DNA of 6,158 bases from Bacillota bacterium (GTDB lineage Bacteria; Armatimonadota; Hebobacteria; Hebobacterales; Hebobacteraceae), in assembly GCA_030668755.1 (NCBI GenBank), contig DAOVEW010000079.1:1-6158 (forward strand), given 5' to 3'. Below, in pieces: positions 1 to 5,767 of this stretch. Position numbers and translations under genes: made by a program. The notes beneath the pieces were generated by a model. The model worked only from the letters and a program-made list of their open reading frames with translations, did no database searches and was not told where the DNA came from. Within the stretch, counting starts at the first letter, position 1. Each line of letters begins with the position of its first letter.

Positions 1-699
1 GACGACCCTGCCCTTCCAGCACAGCCTCTGGCCGGCCGTCGCGCGGGCGGCCGCACGGGCCGGCGCCCCGCGGGGGGGAACTCCGCCGTATGCCTGGCAG
101 TGCACCCGCGCGCAGATGTCCGCGCCCTCGGCCGTGTGCCCGCCCAGATGACACAGGGCGTACGTCCGCGCGGCGATGGCCTGCGCCTTCAGCGCAGCCG
201 GAGGGAAGTACGACGGCATCTCCGAGGCCACCACGCCCGCTGCGTAGGTTTCCAGGTCCACGTGCTCCACAACTCGGAGCCCTCCGGGTGCAGAGACGAT
301 GTGGAGCATACCCGGGTACACGCCCCGCCGCCCCCATCCCCCCCGCACCGACAGCACGGTCCCGCGATCATCCCCCACCGGAGCGATTCGCAGCGAGCTC
401 TTCGTCAGGCGCACTCCAGGCCCCGTCAACCGAACGCGGTCTCCCGACGGCGTCAGCGTGAGCTTGGCCCCGCTGGAGACGACTGCCAGCCGCGCCCCGC
501 CCTCGGCTTCTTCGATTGCGACGTCCGTCTGAGGCCGCAAATGGAGGGTCGAAACACCGCTGGCGACCAGCACTCGCATGGGCCGCTCGCCGGCCGCATA
601 CGGCCGCACCTGGTCGGCCGTGACCTCCTTCGGCAGCGCGCCGAGGGAGCTGAGATGAAGATACAGGAGCGCCGCGCACGCCCAGGATGATCCGGTCAT
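1..699 (-). CDS. SpoIID/LytB-domain protein, N-terminal 233 residues (3' end beyond window)
   Basis: SpoIID/LytB proteins act on peptidoglycan outside the cytoplasm: SpoIID is a lytic transglycosylase of engulfing sporulating cells, and LytB is known as an amidase enhancer. The frame from ATG 697-699 is open to the window edge. Residues about 5-21 are hydrophobic and may be a signal peptide, though no positive charges precede them. Residues about 40-145 resemble the beta-rich N-terminal part of the domain (RVLVASG, YPGMLHIV). The core follows: VDLETYAAGVVASEMP at 148-162 with the probable catalytic Glu160, then KAQAIAARTYAL at 171-182, and the Cys/His cluster Cys196, His200, Cys201 in ICARVHCQAYGG, which resembles the metal site of clostridial SpoIID. 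The start overlaps the HAD stop as ATGA and has a purine-rich GGGAGAGGGA upstream. The domain also occurs in non-sporulating bacteria, so sporulation should not be inferred. Confidence 0.88.
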   Translation of the reverse strand, partial: MTGSSWACAALLYLHLSSLGALPKEVTADQVRPYAAGERPMRVLVASGVSTLHLRPQTDVAIEEAEGGARLAVVSSGAKLTLTPSGDRVRLTGPGVRLTKSSLRIAPVGDDRGTVLSVRGGWGRRGVYPGMLHIVSAPGGLRVVEHVDLETYAAGVVASEMPSYFPPAALKAQAIAARTYALCHLGGHTAEGADICARVHCQAYGGVPPRGAPARAAARATAGQRLCWKGRVV

Positions 700-1355
700 G
701 GGTCCCTCTCCCGCGGGGCGACAAGCCAGCCTGGGAGGCCGGCTGCGCTGTCGAGAACGTCGTCCGCGCCCGCCCGCCGCAGCCTCTCCTCAGAGCTGCT
801 CCCGGTCTTCACGCCCACGCAGAACCGGACCCCGGCGGCCCGGCCGGCCTCCATGTCGTACACGTGGTCGCCGACGACCACGGCCCGGTCGGCGCGGCCT
901 CCGAACGGCGCCAGCGAGCGAACCACGTGGTCGGCGTCCGGCTTCACTCGCGCTACGTCGTCGCGCGTCAGCACCAGGTCGTACTCACAGAGCCCGCGTA
1001 GAACGAGGGCGGTCGCCGCGCGGCAGTTCCGCGTGATCAGCGCAACCGCGACCCCGCTCCCGCGAAGACAGCGGAATGCCTCTCGAATCCCGGGCACCAG
1101 CACGGCCTCCCGCGCCGCCTTCAGCTCCAGCGCACAGACCGCTCCCTCCGCCTGCTCACGGAACTGCCCACCGCTCTCCCCCAACTGCCGTTCCACCTCG
1201 GCCATGCGTTCGACGATCCCGCGGATCCCAATGGCATCGGCCTCCACGCCCCATCTGCGCGCCGCGGCCGCAACCGCGGCCCGCATACCATCGTAGTCAT
1301 AGGGGCACGTTGCGACGGTTCCGTCCACGTCGAAGACGGCCACCTTCACCGGCAT
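696..1355 (-). CDS. HAD-superfamily hydrolase (subfamily IA, phosphoglycolate phosphatase-like)
   Basis: This is probably a cytoplasmic phosphatase acting on a small phosphorylated metabolite; the substrate cannot be predicted. From the ATG at 1353-1355 it has 219 residues. The four HAD motifs are present: nucleophile Asp9 and acid/base Asp11 in FDVDGT, Thr108 in ALITRN, Lys138 in ARVKPD, and Asp163/Asp167 in VVGDHVYD. The roughly 90 residues between motifs I and II form a helical C1 cap, as in Gph, PpaX and related enzymes. The frame is open 28 codons further, to an ATG at 1437-1439 inside the fabF end, but that extension is Arg/Pro-rich and precedes the natural start of the HAD strand. The chosen start has no clear Shine-Dalgarno, so the start is less certain than the gene. 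Its TGA overlaps the ATG of the next gene. It occupies the place often taken by rnc after fabF. Confidence 0.88.
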   Translation of the reverse strand: MPVKVAVFDVDGTVATCPYDYDGMRAAVAAAARRWGVEADAIGIRGIVERMAEVERQLGESGGQFREQAEGAVCALELKAAREAVLVPGIREAFRCLRGSGVAVALITRNCRAATALVLRGLCEYDLVLTRDDVARVKPDADHVVRSLAPFGGRADRAVVVGDHVYDMEAGRAAGVRFCVGVKTGSSSEERLRRAGADDVLDSAAGLPGWLVAPRERDP

Positions 1356-1373
1356 CTGCTGAAGCGTTCGGCC

Positions 1374-1401
1374 GCCGGGCGGATCTCCCCGCGCGCCCGG
1401 C
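1374..1401 (-). repeat. GC-rich inverted repeat between fabF and the HAD gene
   Basis: A perfect 8-bp inverted repeat, GCCGGGCG at 1374-1381 and CGCCCGGC at 1394-1401, flanks a 12-nt loop in the 52-nt gap after fabF. The RNA could form a stable hairpin 7 nt after the fabF stop. No run of U follows, so it is not a standard intrinsic terminator; it could attenuate read-through, protect the fab mRNA 3' end, or be chance in GC-rich DNA. The loop contains a purine-rich GGGGAGA. Confidence 0.45.
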
Positions 1402-1407
1402 CGGCGC

Positions 1408-2646
1408 CTATGGCCCTCGCCGCACGATGAGGGTGGCATTGTGGCCGCCGAACCCGAAGGAATTGGTCATGGCGATTCGGACTGGAAGCTCTCTGGCCTC
1501 GTGGGGCACGTAGTCCAGGTCGCATTCCGGGTCCGGCGTGTCCAGGTTGATGGTGGGAGGCACCACACTATCGCGAGAGGCCGCCAGGCATGCGATCAGC
1601 TCCACCGCCCCCGTTGCGCCCAGCATATGGCCGGTTACGGACTTGGTGGAGCTGCACGGCACGCGGCCGGCCCGCTCCCCAAACACCCGCTTCAGCGCCA
1701 GCGTCTCCGCCGGGTCGCCGGCGATGGTAGCGGTGCCGTGTGTGTTAACATGGTCTACGTCATCTGGAGAGACCGCGGCGTCCCGCAGCGCGGCCTCCAT
1801 GGCGCGCGCCATCCCGTCCCCGTCGGGACACGGCTGCGTGATGTGGTAGGCGTCCGCGCTCATCCCGTACCCGATGATCTCCCCGTGGATCGGCCCGCCC
1901 CTGCGGCGCGCGTGGTCCAGCTCCTCCAAAATCACGATCCCCGCGCCCTCGGCCATGACGAACCCGTCGCGATCGCGTTCGAAGGGGCGGCTGGCCCCCC
2001 CTGGATCGTCATTCCGCCTCGAAAGCGCCCGCATGGCGCAGAATCCGGCGAGGGCCAGAGGCGACACGGCGGCCTCGGCCCCGCCGGCGATCATCGCGTC
2101 TGCGTCGCCGCGCCGGATGATCTCGAATGCATCGCCGATGGCGTGCGCGCTGCTCGCGCAGGCCGTCACGATCGCTGTGTTGGGGCCTTTTGCGCCGAAC
2201 CGCATCGCCACGCGGCCGGAGCCCATGTCCATGATCATCATGGGGATGAAGAAGGGGCTGATACGACTCGGCCCTTTCTCCACCAGGACGCGGTGCTGGG
2301 CCTCCCAAGTCCAGGTGCCGCCGATGCCCGAGCCAATGAGCACCCCGACCCGGTTCGCGTCGGACTTCTCCATATCCAGACCGGAGTCATCCATCGCCAT
2401 CTTCGCCGCAGCGATGGCGAACTGGACAAACCGATCGGTGCGTCGCACCTCGCGCGGCTCCATCCATTCGGCCGGATCGAAGTCCTTCACCTCGCCGGCC
2501 ACCCGCGAGCTGTACGCGGAGGCGTCGAACAGGGTGATCTCACCGATGCCCGACCGCCCGGCGCGCATCCCCTCCCAGGTGGGCTTGACCCCGATCCCCA
2601 GCGGAGTGACAGCGCCCAGGCCCGTGACTACAACACGTCGCTCCAT
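1408..2646 (-). CDS. fabF: Beta-ketoacyl-ACP synthase II (FabF)
   Basis: FabF condenses acyl-ACP with malonyl-ACP to lengthen the chain by two carbons. I start it at the ATG at 2644-2646, which has GGGAG 5 nt upstream, giving MERRVVVTGLG and 412 residues. An upstream in-frame ATG (2689-2691) would add 15 residues but has no ribosome binding site and no family support. With this start the catalytic residues are Cys163 (TACASSAHAIG), His303 (NTHGT) and His340 (TGHMLG), plus Lys335 in STKSVTGH. These fall at the same numbers as in E. coli FabF, which also supports the start. The C-terminal gating loop NSFGFGGHNA is intact. Length and motifs fit FabF/KAS II, and position after acpP favours FabF over FabB. 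It lies 61 nt after acpP; no terminator with a U-tract is visible downstream. Confidence 0.97.
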   Translation of the reverse strand: MERRVVVTGLGAVTPLGIGVKPTWEGMRAGRSGIGEITLFDASAYSSRVAGEVKDFDPAEWMEPREVRRTDRFVQFAIAAAKMAMDDSGLDMEKSDANRVGVLIGSGIGGTWTWEAQHRVLVEKGPSRISPFFIPMMIMDMGSGRVAMRFGAKGPNTAIVTACASSAHAIGDAFEIIRRGDADAMIAGGAEAAVSPLALAGFCAMRALSRRNDDPGGASRPFERDRDGFVMAEGAGIVILEELDHARRRGGPIHGEIIGYGMSADAYHITQPCPDGDGMARAMEAALRDAAVSPDDVDHVNTHGTATIAGDPAETLALKRVFGERAGRVPCSSTKSVTGHMLGATGAVELIACLAASRDSVVPPTINLDTPDPECDLDYVPHEARELPVRIAMTNSFGFGGHNATLIVRRGP

Positions 2647-2707
2647 GGCTGCTCCCGGGGGGCAGTTGCGCGGCTCAAGCGCCCGTCGCATCGGTCAGCC
2701 CAGGCCG

Positions 2708-2956
2708 CTACCCGCCCCCCTTGTGGGCCTCCACGTACTTGACGACATCGGCGACGGTCTTGATCTTCTCTGCTTCCTCTTCTGGGATGTCGGGAAGCTC
2801 GAACTTCTCCTCGAGGGCCATGAGCATCTCCACCAGCGTGAGCGAGTCGGCCCTCAGGTCTTCCTCAAACGAGGAATCTACGTTGACGGCCGACTTCGCC
2901 ACATCGAGCTGCTCGGCGACTACTGCGCGGACCTCTTCCAAGAGGGCTTCGTCCAT
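2708..2956 (-). CDS. acpP: Acyl carrier protein (ACP)
   Basis: ACP carries growing acyl chains on a 4'-phosphopantetheine arm between the fatty-acid enzymes and to PlsX. The protein has 82 residues, is strongly acidic, and shows the four-helix ACP pattern. The phosphopantetheine attachment site is Ser38 in DLRADSLTLVE, followed by the acidic recognition helix (MALEEKFE) and the conserved EEEAEKIKTV. Relative to E. coli ACP (DLGADSLDTVE), Gly before ADSL is Arg and the residue after DSL is Thr instead of Asp; there is also one extra residue in the loop after helix II (FELPDIP against FDTEIP). The ATG at 2954-2956 has a strong GGGAGGT ribosome binding site 8-9 nt upstream. It is separated from fabG by 98 nt, the widest gap in the cluster. 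Conversion to holo-ACP needs an AcpS-type transferase not encoded here. Confidence 0.97.
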   Translation of the reverse strand: MDEALLEEVRAVVAEQLDVAKSAVNVDSSFEEDLRADSLTLVEMLMALEEKFELPDIPEEEAEKIKTVADVVKYVEAHKGGG

Positions 2957-3054
2957 GCCTAGGTACCTCCCTGGGGCTGTATGCCGTGCTGCAAAAACAG
3001 TGGCTGCAGGTTCGCTTCCGACCCCGCCTGTCCTTCCACCGGACTAGACGGATA
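2957..3054. other. 98-nt gap between fabG and acpP
   Basis: This is the longest non-coding stretch in the window. It holds the acpP ribosome binding site and, on the minus strand, a weak CTGCA...TGCAG inverted repeat around a T-rich loop (about 2988-3008). The possible -10 of an internal acpP promoter sits at its upstream edge. I see no small ORF, terminator or riboswitch fold that I could defend. Confidence 0.5.
2965..2973 (-). promoter_or_regulatory. Strong ribosome binding site for acpP
   Basis: The minus strand reads CAGGGAGGT, with the GGAGG core 9 nt before the acpP ATG. Together with the wide upstream gap it suggests that acpP is translated independently and at a high level, unlike the coupled fabH and fabD. 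Confidence 0.75.
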
Positions 3055-3077
3055 TCACATATGCATCCCGCCGTCAA
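3049..3077 (-). promoter_or_regulatory. Possible internal promoter upstream of acpP
   Basis: On the minus strand TTGACG (3077-3072) matches five of six bases of the sigma-70 -35 consensus. Exactly 17 nt later lies TATCCG (3054-3049), a weak -10, inside a local AT-rich patch unusual for this window. It would drive acpP and the genes after it from the end of fabG, giving ACP the extra transcription it has in other bacteria. The caution is that TTGACGG also encodes the conserved FabG ending Val-Asp-Gly-Gly, so the -35 match may be accidental. Confidence 0.3.
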
Positions 3078-3822
3078 CCTTCAGCACCTGGCCTGTGATA
3101 TAGCTTGCCGCGTCGGATGCCAGAAAAGCAACGGCATCGGCGACGTCTTCCGCTGTGCCCAGCCGTCCGAGCGGGATGAGCGACGAGAGCTTATCGCGCG
3201 CCTGCTCCCCCAGCTTATCGGTCATCGGTGACGCGATGAAGCCGGGGGCAATGGCATTGACGGTGATGCCCCGCGGCGCAAGCTCTCGCGCCATGGACTT
3301 CGTCAGCCCGATCAGCCCTGCCTTGGATGCCGAGTAGTTCGCCTGCCCCGCGTTCCCCATAAGGCCGACCACCGATGCCATATTGATGATGCAGCCTGAC
3401 CGCTGCCGCAGCATCACCTTGGCGGCCGACCGGCTGCACAGGAACGCGCCTGTCAGATTCACCTCCAGCACCGACCGCCACTGCTCCTCCGTCATGCGCA
3501 CCAGCAACCCGTCCCGCGTGATTCCCGCGTTGTTCACCAGCACGTCGAGCCGGCCGAACTCCTCCACGCTCTGCTTCACGACGGCCGCCACCTGGTCGGC
3601 CTCTGTCACGTCCCCAGGCGCCACGAGCGCCCGCCCGCCAATACCCCGCACTTCCTCGGCAACTCCCTCCAGCTCATCTTTCCCCTCCGCGATGTCGTTC
3701 AGCGTAACCGGTCCGCAGCGCGCAAGCCGCAGCGCAATCACTCGTCCGATCCCGCGCCTGGCCCCCGTCACCAGCGTCACTAATGCTTGCTCGGGAGAGG
3801 CGTCATCCGATTTCGCAGTCAC
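3055..3822 (-). CDS. fabG: 3-oxoacyl-ACP reductase (FabG)
   Basis: FabG reduces 3-oxoacyl-ACP to 3-hydroxyacyl-ACP with NADPH, the first reduction of each elongation cycle. It is a 255-residue short-chain dehydrogenase/reductase. The nucleotide-binding TGARRGIG is at 19-26, NNAG at 97-100, and the catalytic tetrad is Asn122, Ser150 (in NMASVVG), Tyr163 and Lys167 (YSASK). The C-terminus GQVLKVDGGMHM is typical. The start is the GTG at 3820-3822, whose last bases overlap the fabD TGA, and it is preceded by GAGGAGGT at a good distance. The N-terminus is about seven residues longer than common FabG proteins (polar MTAKSDDASPEQ before the first strand), and the glycine motif has Arg where Ser is more usual (TGASRGIG). 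SDR enzymes are numerous, but the position between fabD and acpP makes the FabG role very likely. Confidence 0.96.
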   Translation of the reverse strand: MTAKSDDASPEQALVTLVTGARRGIGRVIALRLARCGPVTLNDIAEGKDELEGVAEEVRGIGGRALVAPGDVTEADQVAAVVKQSVEEFGRLDVLVNNAGITRDGLLVRMTEEQWRSVLEVNLTGAFLCSRSAAKVMLRQRSGCIINMASVVGLMGNAGQANYSASKAGLIGLTKSMARELAPRGITVNAIAPGFIASPMTDKLGEQARDKLSSLIPLGRLGTAEDVADAVAFLASDAASYITGQVLKVDGGMHM

Positions 3823-4766
3823 GGTTTGACCTCCTCAAGCAGTTCTTGCAGTTGCTCCGGAGTCCCGACCGCCACCGCCCGCGCGTCCGCCGAGATGCGC
3901 GCTGTCAGGTTCGTCAGCACCGCGCCGGGTCCCACCTCCACGAAGAGACTTGCCCCGTCCTCGATCAGACGTCGGACGGACGCCGTCCATAACACCGGGC
4001 TGGTCATCTGCTTCGTCATCGCCTCCCGGACCCCGGCCGCGTCGCTTACGGGTTCGGCGGTGGCATTGGCCACCACGGGCGCCTTCGGGTCCTGGACCGG
4101 TGCCTCGGCGACCAGGGCGGCGAACGCGCGCGCTGCGTCCTCCATGAGCGGAGAGTGAAACGCGCCGGACACCCGCAAGGAAATCGTCCTGCCCCCCGCC
4201 CGCTTGGCGAGCTCGCCCACCTTTGCCAGCCCCTCCGGCTGCCCGGAGACGACAACCTGCCCCGGACAGTTGAAGTTGGCCGCCACGACCACCGCACTCC
4301 TCCCGGCCTCCGCGCACATCTCGACAACCTGCCTGTCGGCCAGCCCAATCACCGCCGACATGCCCCCCGGGTTGCGCTCGGCGGCGTCCTCCATGATCTC
4401 GCCCCGACGCCGCACCAGACGCACCGCCGATTCGAAGTCCAGGGCTTCGGTCGCGACCCAGGCGCTGAACTCGCCCAGGCTGTGGCCCGCCACCATCTGC
4501 GGCAGCACGCCCCGCTCTCGCAGCACAGACAGCCAGGCGACGCACGTCGTCAGCAGCGCGGGCTGCGTTACGTCCGTTCGGCTCAGCAGGTGGTCGTCTG
4601 CGCGGACGCAGATGTCCGCGAGGTCGAGGCCGAGCACCTGGCTCGCGCGCTCGAACACTGCGCGGGCGGCGGACTCCCCATCCAGCAGCTCGGCCGCCAT
4701 GCCGGCCTTCTGGGAGGCCTGGCCGGGAAACACAAAGGCGATTCGGGACCCCCCGGACCTCACCAT
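3819..4766 (-). CDS. fabD: Malonyl-CoA:ACP transacylase (FabD)
   Basis: FabD transfers malonate from CoA to the phosphopantetheine arm of ACP, supplying the extender unit for FabH and FabF. The protein has 315 residues from the ATG at 4764-4766, close to E. coli FabD (about 309). Visible residues are the oxyanion Gln16 in FPGQASQ, nucleophile Ser96 in AGHSLGEFSAW, the malonate-binding Arg121 in RRRGEIM, His204 in SGAFHSPLM, and Gln253 in KQMTSPVLW. The open frame continues 213 codons further upstream, but that part is antisense-like arginine/glycine-rich translation lying out of frame over fabH; the FabD fold begins at SRIAFVFPGQ. The ATG overlaps the fabH end by 7 nt. The next codon is GTG and overlaps the stop as GTGA, so either could be the start. 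No strong Shine-Dalgarno is present, suggesting translational coupling to fabH. Confidence 0.96.
   Translation of the reverse strand: MVRSGGSRIAFVFPGQASQKAGMAAELLDGESAARAVFERASQVLGLDLADICVRADDHLLSRTDVTQPALLTTCVAWLSVLRERGVLPQMVAGHSLGEFSAWVATEALDFESAVRLVRRRGEIMEDAAERNPGGMSAVIGLADRQVVEMCAEAGRSAVVVAANFNCPGQVVVSGQPEGLAKVGELAKRAGGRTISLRVSGAFHSPLMEDAARAFAALVAEAPVQDPKAPVVANATAEPVSDAAGVREAMTKQMTSPVLWTASVRRLIEDGASLFVEVGPGAVLTNLTARISADARAVAVGTPEQLQELLEEVKP
3829..3836 (-). promoter_or_regulatory. Strong ribosome binding site for fabG inside fabD
   Basis: The minus strand reads GAGGAGGT, an almost complete anti-16S match, ending 6 nt before the GTG start of fabG. The same bases encode the Glu-Glu-Val near the FabD C-terminus. 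This decides the fabG start and implies new initiation, not only re-initiation, at the fabD/fabG junction. Confidence 0.85.
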
Positions 4767-5752
4767 CGCACCAGCATAGACCCCCAGCTCAGCCCCGCCC
4801 CGAAGCTGGACAACAGAACGTGGTCTCCGGATTTGATGCGCCCCCCCCGCACCTCCTCGTCGAGCGCCAGGGGTATGGACGCGGCCGACGTGTTGCCATA
4901 GGACTCCAGGTTCCGCACGAACCGCTCGTACGGGAGGTTGAGGCGCTTGGCCGCGGCATCTATGATGCGCAGATTCGCTTGGTGGGGAATGACCAGATCT
5001 ACGTCGCTCATGGACAGCCCCGCACGCTCTACTACTTCCAGTGAGGACTGGGCCATCGCACGCACGGCGAACTTGAACACCTCCGGCCCGTTCATCGTCA
5101 GGTAGTGCAGCCGCTTCGCCACCGTCTCTTCGCTCGTCGGCATCAGCGAGCCGCCCGCGGGGATCTTCAGCGCGTCCGCATTGGTTCCGTCGTTGCCGAG
5201 CGAGTAGGTCAGAATACCACGGCCATCTTCCACCGGACCCAGAATCGCCGCGCCCGCCGCATCCCCGAACAGCACGCACGTGTTCCGGTCTTCCCAGTCG
5301 GCAATCTTCGACAGGGTCTCGGCGCCGATGATCAGCGCGTGCTCGTACCTCCCCACCCCGATCATCTCCCGCGCCACCGCGCAGCCGTACACGAACCCCG
5401 TGCACCCCACCAACATGTCGAAGCCCGCGGCATACCCGGCCCCGAGTTCATGCTGGAGGAGCGACGCCGTGCATGGGAAGAACATGTCGGGCGTGACGGT
5501 CGCGACAATGATCAGATCGAGCTGGCCCGCCTCCACCTGCGCGCTCTCGAGTGCCTGTTGCGCGCTCAGCAGCGCAAGCCGCGAGGTCGGCACATCCGGC
5601 TCGGCGATGCGCCGCTCCACGATCCCGGTCCGCGTGCGGATCCATTCGTCCGAGGTGTCGACCATCTTCTCCAAATCGAAGTTGGTCAATACCCGCGGCG
5701 GAGTGTATGAGCCGGTTCCGATTATGCCGACGGCCCGCGACTTACCCTTCAA
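4760..5752 (-). CDS. fabH: Beta-ketoacyl-ACP synthase III (FabH)
   Basis: FabH condenses an acyl-CoA primer (acetyl-CoA or a branched acyl-CoA) with malonyl-ACP to start fatty-acid synthesis in the cytoplasm. The protein has 330 residues; family members are about 310-335. The thiolase-fold catalytic triad is visible: Cys117 in VGCTGFVYG, His257 in IPHQAN and Asn287 in ESYGNTSA, with the typical N-terminal GTGSYTPPRVLTN and C-terminal SSFGAGLSWG. The start must be the TTG at 5750-5752: the same frame upstream has TGA at 5762-5764 and again at 5768-5770 (the plsX stop), with no ATG or GTG between. The Shine-Dalgarno is weak (GAG-type purines), so translation may depend on coupling to plsX. The residues before the catalytic Cys are VG instead of the usual AA, and FPCTAS replaces the common FPSTAC. 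Primer preference cannot be read from the sequence. Confidence 0.97.
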   Translation of the reverse strand: MKGKSRAVGIIGTGSYTPPRVLTNFDLEKMVDTSDEWIRTRTGIVERRIAEPDVPTSRLALLSAQQALESAQVEAGQLDLIIVATVTPDMFFPCTASLLQHELGAGYAAGFDMLVGCTGFVYGCAVAREMIGVGRYEHALIIGAETLSKIADWEDRNTCVLFGDAAGAAILGPVEDGRGILTYSLGNDGTNADALKIPAGGSLMPTSEETVAKRLHYLTMNGPEVFKFAVRAMAQSSLEVVERAGLSMSDVDLVIPHQANLRIIDAAAKRLNLPYERFVRNLESYGNTSAASIPLALDEEVRGGRIKSGDHVLLSSFGAGLSWGSMLVRW

Positions 5753-5767
5753 TCTCGCTGCTCACTG

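Noticed and set aside
100..690. Plus-strand open frames at 90-690
   Set aside because: They are antisense to the SpoIID/LytB gene, which has clear family motifs and a supported start, so these are shadows.
1356..1439. Upstream ATG start for the HAD gene overlapping fabF
   Set aside because: The extra 28 residues are Arg/Pro/Gly-rich and precede the first beta strand of the HAD fold, which normally begins within about ten residues of the start.
2649..2665. Short inverted repeat CTGC...GCAG covering the fabF ribosome binding site
   Set aside because: Only four flanking pairs plus a mismatch and two inner pairs around a tiny loop; too weak to claim Shine-Dalgarno sequestration.
1441..2742. Plus-strand open frame of 433 codons opposite fabF
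   Set aside because: It is antisense to a fully conserved fabF, rich in Arg, His, Pro and Gly, and has no recognisable motif. Long antisense frames are expected in GC-rich genes.
1874..2962. Plus-strand open frame of 362 codons opposite fabF and acpP
   Set aside because: It runs across two real genes and their gap in antisense, with low-complexity Ser/Arg/Pro composition; the pattern mirrors codon bias of the minus strand.
2988..3008. CTGCA...TGCAG inverted repeat with T-rich loop before acpP, considered as a terminator
   Set aside because: Five base pairs with an 11-nt loop, and the T-run is in the loop instead of after the stem; not a credible terminator.
4767..5405. N-terminal extension of fabD by 213 codons
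   Set aside because: It overlaps fabH in another frame, has Arg/Gly-rich non-domain sequence, and FabD homology begins at the ATG at 4766. It is not a fusion protein.
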